14,691 nucleotides of DNA from an uncultured Treponema sp. (GTDB lineage: Bacteria > Spirochaetota > Spirochaetia > Treponematales > Treponemataceae): the NCBI GenBank assembly GCA_937885475.1, contig CAKZZR010000219.1:1-14691 (forward strand). Reading direction: 5' to 3'. The translations under genes were made by a program, and so were the position numbers. Shown piece by piece: positions 12,696-14,691 of this stretch (within the stretch, counting starts at the first letter, position 1; the number at the start of each line of letters is the position of its first letter). The notes under the pieces were generated by a model. It searched no databases and was not told the DNA's origin. It saw only the letters and a program-made list of their open reading frames with translations.

Positions 12696-14691
12696 CTAGT
12701 CCTCGTCGGCAACAACCGGCATGGCATTCTCCTCGTCGGAAGAATGCAGATAGTCGCAGTCCGGATTGATGCACGACTTGTAGCTTCCGTTCTTCTTGTC
12801 AAATTTCTCAACAAGGAACCAGCCGCACTTAGGACAGTACGAGTCAATCGGCTTGAAATGCGAGATGAAATTGCAGGTAGGATAATTCGTACAGCCGTAG
12901 AATTCCTTTCCGCGTCCCTTGGTCTTTCGCGCCACAATCTCGCCATTGCAGTCAGGCATAGGGCATTTTGCAAGCGGTATGGACTTTGTGTTGTGGCATT
13001 CCGGAAAGCCCGAGCACGCGAGGAAGAAGCCGAAGCGTCCGAGTTTTTTCATCATCATCTTTCCGCACTTCTCGCACACCTTGTCCGTAGGCTCGTCAAG
13101 GCTGCCCTTCACGCTCTGCACGCTTTCCATTACCTCGTCAACGCGCTTTCTGAACGGACCAAAGAAATCACCTATCATGTTGTTCCACACAAGGTCGTCC
13201 TGCTCCACCTTGTCAAGATTATTCTCGACCTCGGCGGTAAAATGCTCATTTATTACCTCCGGGAACGATTCAACAAGAATCCTGCAAATCATGCGCCCCA
13301 GCTGAGTGGGAACAAGCTGCTTGTTGCTGCGGGTAACGTAATAGCGGTCAAGCAGGACGGAGATAATCGGCGCATAAGTTGACGGACGACCGATTCCCTT
13401 TTCCTCAAGGGTACGTACGATGGAAGCGTCCGTATAGCGCGCAGGTCCCTGCGTAAAATGCTGTTCCGGGTGAAAGTTTTCCGCCTTGATGGTCTCGCCT
13501 TGCTTTAAGGTCGGAACAGAGCCTGTCTTGTCCTCCTTTGAGGAAAGCAGCTTTATGACGTGATAGAAGCCCTTTTCAGTGATTTTGCTGGCGCTCACAC
13601 GGAACAGTGCGTCTCCGGCAGAAATTTCTACGGAGGTTGTGGTCGTCTTTGCGTTGTTCATCTGACTTGAGACAAAGCGCTCCCAGATTATGGTGTATAA
13701 ACGCAGCTGATCGCGCGTAAGGTATTCCTTTACGGCATCGGGAGTGTATTCCGTATATGTAGGGCGGATACCTTCATGAGCATCCTGCGCCGCCTTTCCA
13801 ACGGAATAGTGAATAGGCTCCGGCGGAAGGTCGTCTGGATAATTCTTTGTAATCCATGCGCGCACGTCGTCAAGCGCCGTCTGGGAGATGCGCACGGAGT
13901 CTGTTCGCATGTACGTAATGAGTCCGACGCGGCTTGAGCCCATGTTTATACCCTCGTACAACTGCTGGGCAATCTGCATGGTCTTGCGCGAAGTAAAGCC
14001 AAGACGGTTGGCGGCGGACTGCTGAAGTTTTGACGTAGTGAACGGCGCTTTTGGGCGGACGGTCTTTTCAGTCTGCTTGATGTTCGTCACCACGCAGTCG
14101 GAATTCTTAATCTCATCGATGATTTCCTGAACCATTTTTTCTGAGGTAAGCTCCGGCACATCCCCCCTGTACTTTACAAGCTGAGCGGCAAATTTTGTCT
14201 TTCCCTTTGAGAAGTCAGCGTCAAGCGTCCAGTATTCCTCCGGAATGAAATTCTCGACCTCTTCCTCACGCTCGCAGATTAGGCGGAGCGCAACCGACTG
14301 AACGCGACCTGCAGACAGTCCGTTCTTTACCTTTGCCCACAGAAGGGGACTGAGGTTATAGCCTACCAGACGGTCAAGCACACGGCGCGCCTTCTGGGCG
14401 TTCACCTTGCTTTCAATGATGTCGCCGGGATGCTGAACGGCTTCTTTTATGGCTACCGGCGTAATCTCATTGAACACGATGCGGCTGATTTTTGCGTCGG
14501 TCTTATCCTTGAGCGCGTTGTTCAGATGCCATGCGATGGCTTCTCCTTCGCGGTCGTTATCGGACGCAAGCAGGACTGCGTCAGATTTTTTTGCATCTTT
14601 CTGCAGTTCCTTGAGCAGCTTCGCGCGCCCACGGACGGTAATGTATTCTGGCTGAAAATTATGCTCAACGTCGATTGCCATGCGGCTCTTG
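12696..14691 (-). CDS. topA: DNA topoisomerase I, C-terminal part (5' end beyond right edge)
   Basis: This type IA topoisomerase relaxes negative supercoils through a transient single-strand break. The visible part is 664 full codons and the frame stays open to the right edge (KSRMAIDVEHNFQP), so the first part of the Toprim domain is missing. Residue numbers here count from the Met at 14681. The Toprim DNDREGEAIAWHL is at 41-53 (D41, D43, E45). The strand-passage site ITYMRTDSVR has nucleophile Y257 and R259, and GRPSTYAPII is at 431-440. Three C-terminal topoisomerase zinc ribbons follow: C536/C539 with C556/C562, C573/C578 with C597/C603, and C616/C619 with C637/C642. An acidic tail ends in ADED. 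A 101-base gap separates it from xerC. The Met at 14681 is internal and not the true start. Confidence 0.98.
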   Translation of the reverse strand, partial: KSRMAIDVEHNFQPEYITVRGRAKLLKELQKDAKKSDAVLLASDNDREGEAIAWHLNNALKDKTDAKISRIVFNEITPVAIKEAVQHPGDIIESKVNAQKARRVLDRLVGYNLSPLLWAKVKNGLSAGRVQSVALRLICEREEEVENFIPEEYWTLDADFSKGKTKFAAQLVKYRGDVPELTSEKMVQEIIDEIKNSDCVVTNIKQTEKTVRPKAPFTTSKLQQSAANRLGFTSRKTMQIAQQLYEGINMGSSRVGLITYMRTDSVRISQTALDDVRAWITKNYPDDLPPEPIHYSVGKAAQDAHEGIRPTYTEYTPDAVKEYLTRDQLRLYTIIWERFVSSQMNNAKTTTTSVEISAGDALFRVSASKITEKGFYHVIKLLSSKEDKTGSVPTLKQGETIKAENFHPEQHFTQGPARYTDASIVRTLEEKGIGRPSTYAPIISVLLDRYYVTRSNKQLVPTQLGRMICRILVESFPEVINEHFTAEVENNLDKVEQDDLVWNNMIGDFFGPFRKRVDEVMESVQSVKGSLDEPTDKVCEKCGKMMMKKLGRFGFFLACSGFPECHNTKSIPLAKCPMPDCNGEIVARKTKGRGKEFYGCTNYPTCNFISHFKPIDSYCPKCGWFLVEKFDKKNGSYKSCINPDCDYLHSSDEENAMPVVADED

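Noticed and set aside
12504..13382. A 292-codon open frame on the plus strand across the xerC start and topA end
   Set aside because: It is antisense to two clear genes and has no RBS or recognisable domain. The compositional shadow explanation is enough.

Overview
All recognisable genes in this window lie on the minus strand, so transcription runs from high to low coordinates. The gene set and order point to a spirochaete, most likely a Treponema-type organism with mid-range GC. The basis is a long flagellar block flgB-flgC-fliE-fliF-fliG-fliH-fliI-fliJ preceded by hslV-hslU, plus a TGS-domain nucleoside kinase of the kind annotated as uridine kinase in treponemes. The genus is inferred from gene content and protein similarity recalled from memory, without a search.

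In transcription order, the right end holds the 3' two thirds or more of topA (DNA topoisomerase I, start outside the window). A Xer-type tyrosine recombinase (xerC/codV position) follows, then the peptidase hslV and its ATPase hslU. The order topA-xerC-hslV-hslU-flgB-flgC-fliE-fliF-fliG-fliH-fliI-fliJ matches the Bacillus subtilis topA-codV-clpQ-clpY-(codY)-flgB block, without trmFO and codY. The flagellar genes supply the proximal rod (FlgB, FlgC), the rod/MS-ring adapter (FliE), the MS ring (FliF), a switch protein (FliG) and the cytoplasmic export ATPase complex (FliH, FliI, FliJ). After fliJ come a separately promoted nucleoside kinase and the 5' part of prfB (release factor 2, truncated by the left edge).

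The intergenic gaps carry readable control signals. There is a sigma-28-type promoter (TAAA-N15-GCCGACAT) in front of flgB. A sigma-70-type promoter overlaps the end of flgC and would start transcription at the fliE start codon. A strong Rho-independent terminator follows fliE, and a new extended -10 promoter precedes fliF. A near-consensus sigma-70 promoter precedes the kinase. A promoter followed by a short in-frame upstream ORF precedes prfB. The flagellar block therefore looks like at least two, perhaps three, transcription units rather than one operon.

I found no mobile element, CRISPR array, RNA gene, prophage or unknown multi-gene system. The window is conserved housekeeping and motility DNA. 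The interest lies in regulatory architecture and a few protein details: the HslV propeptide, the HslU insertion, and the threonyl-tRNA-synthetase-like front half of the kinase with lost editing histidines. No gene-free stretch exceeds 300 bases; the largest gap is the 190 bases between the kinase and prfB.
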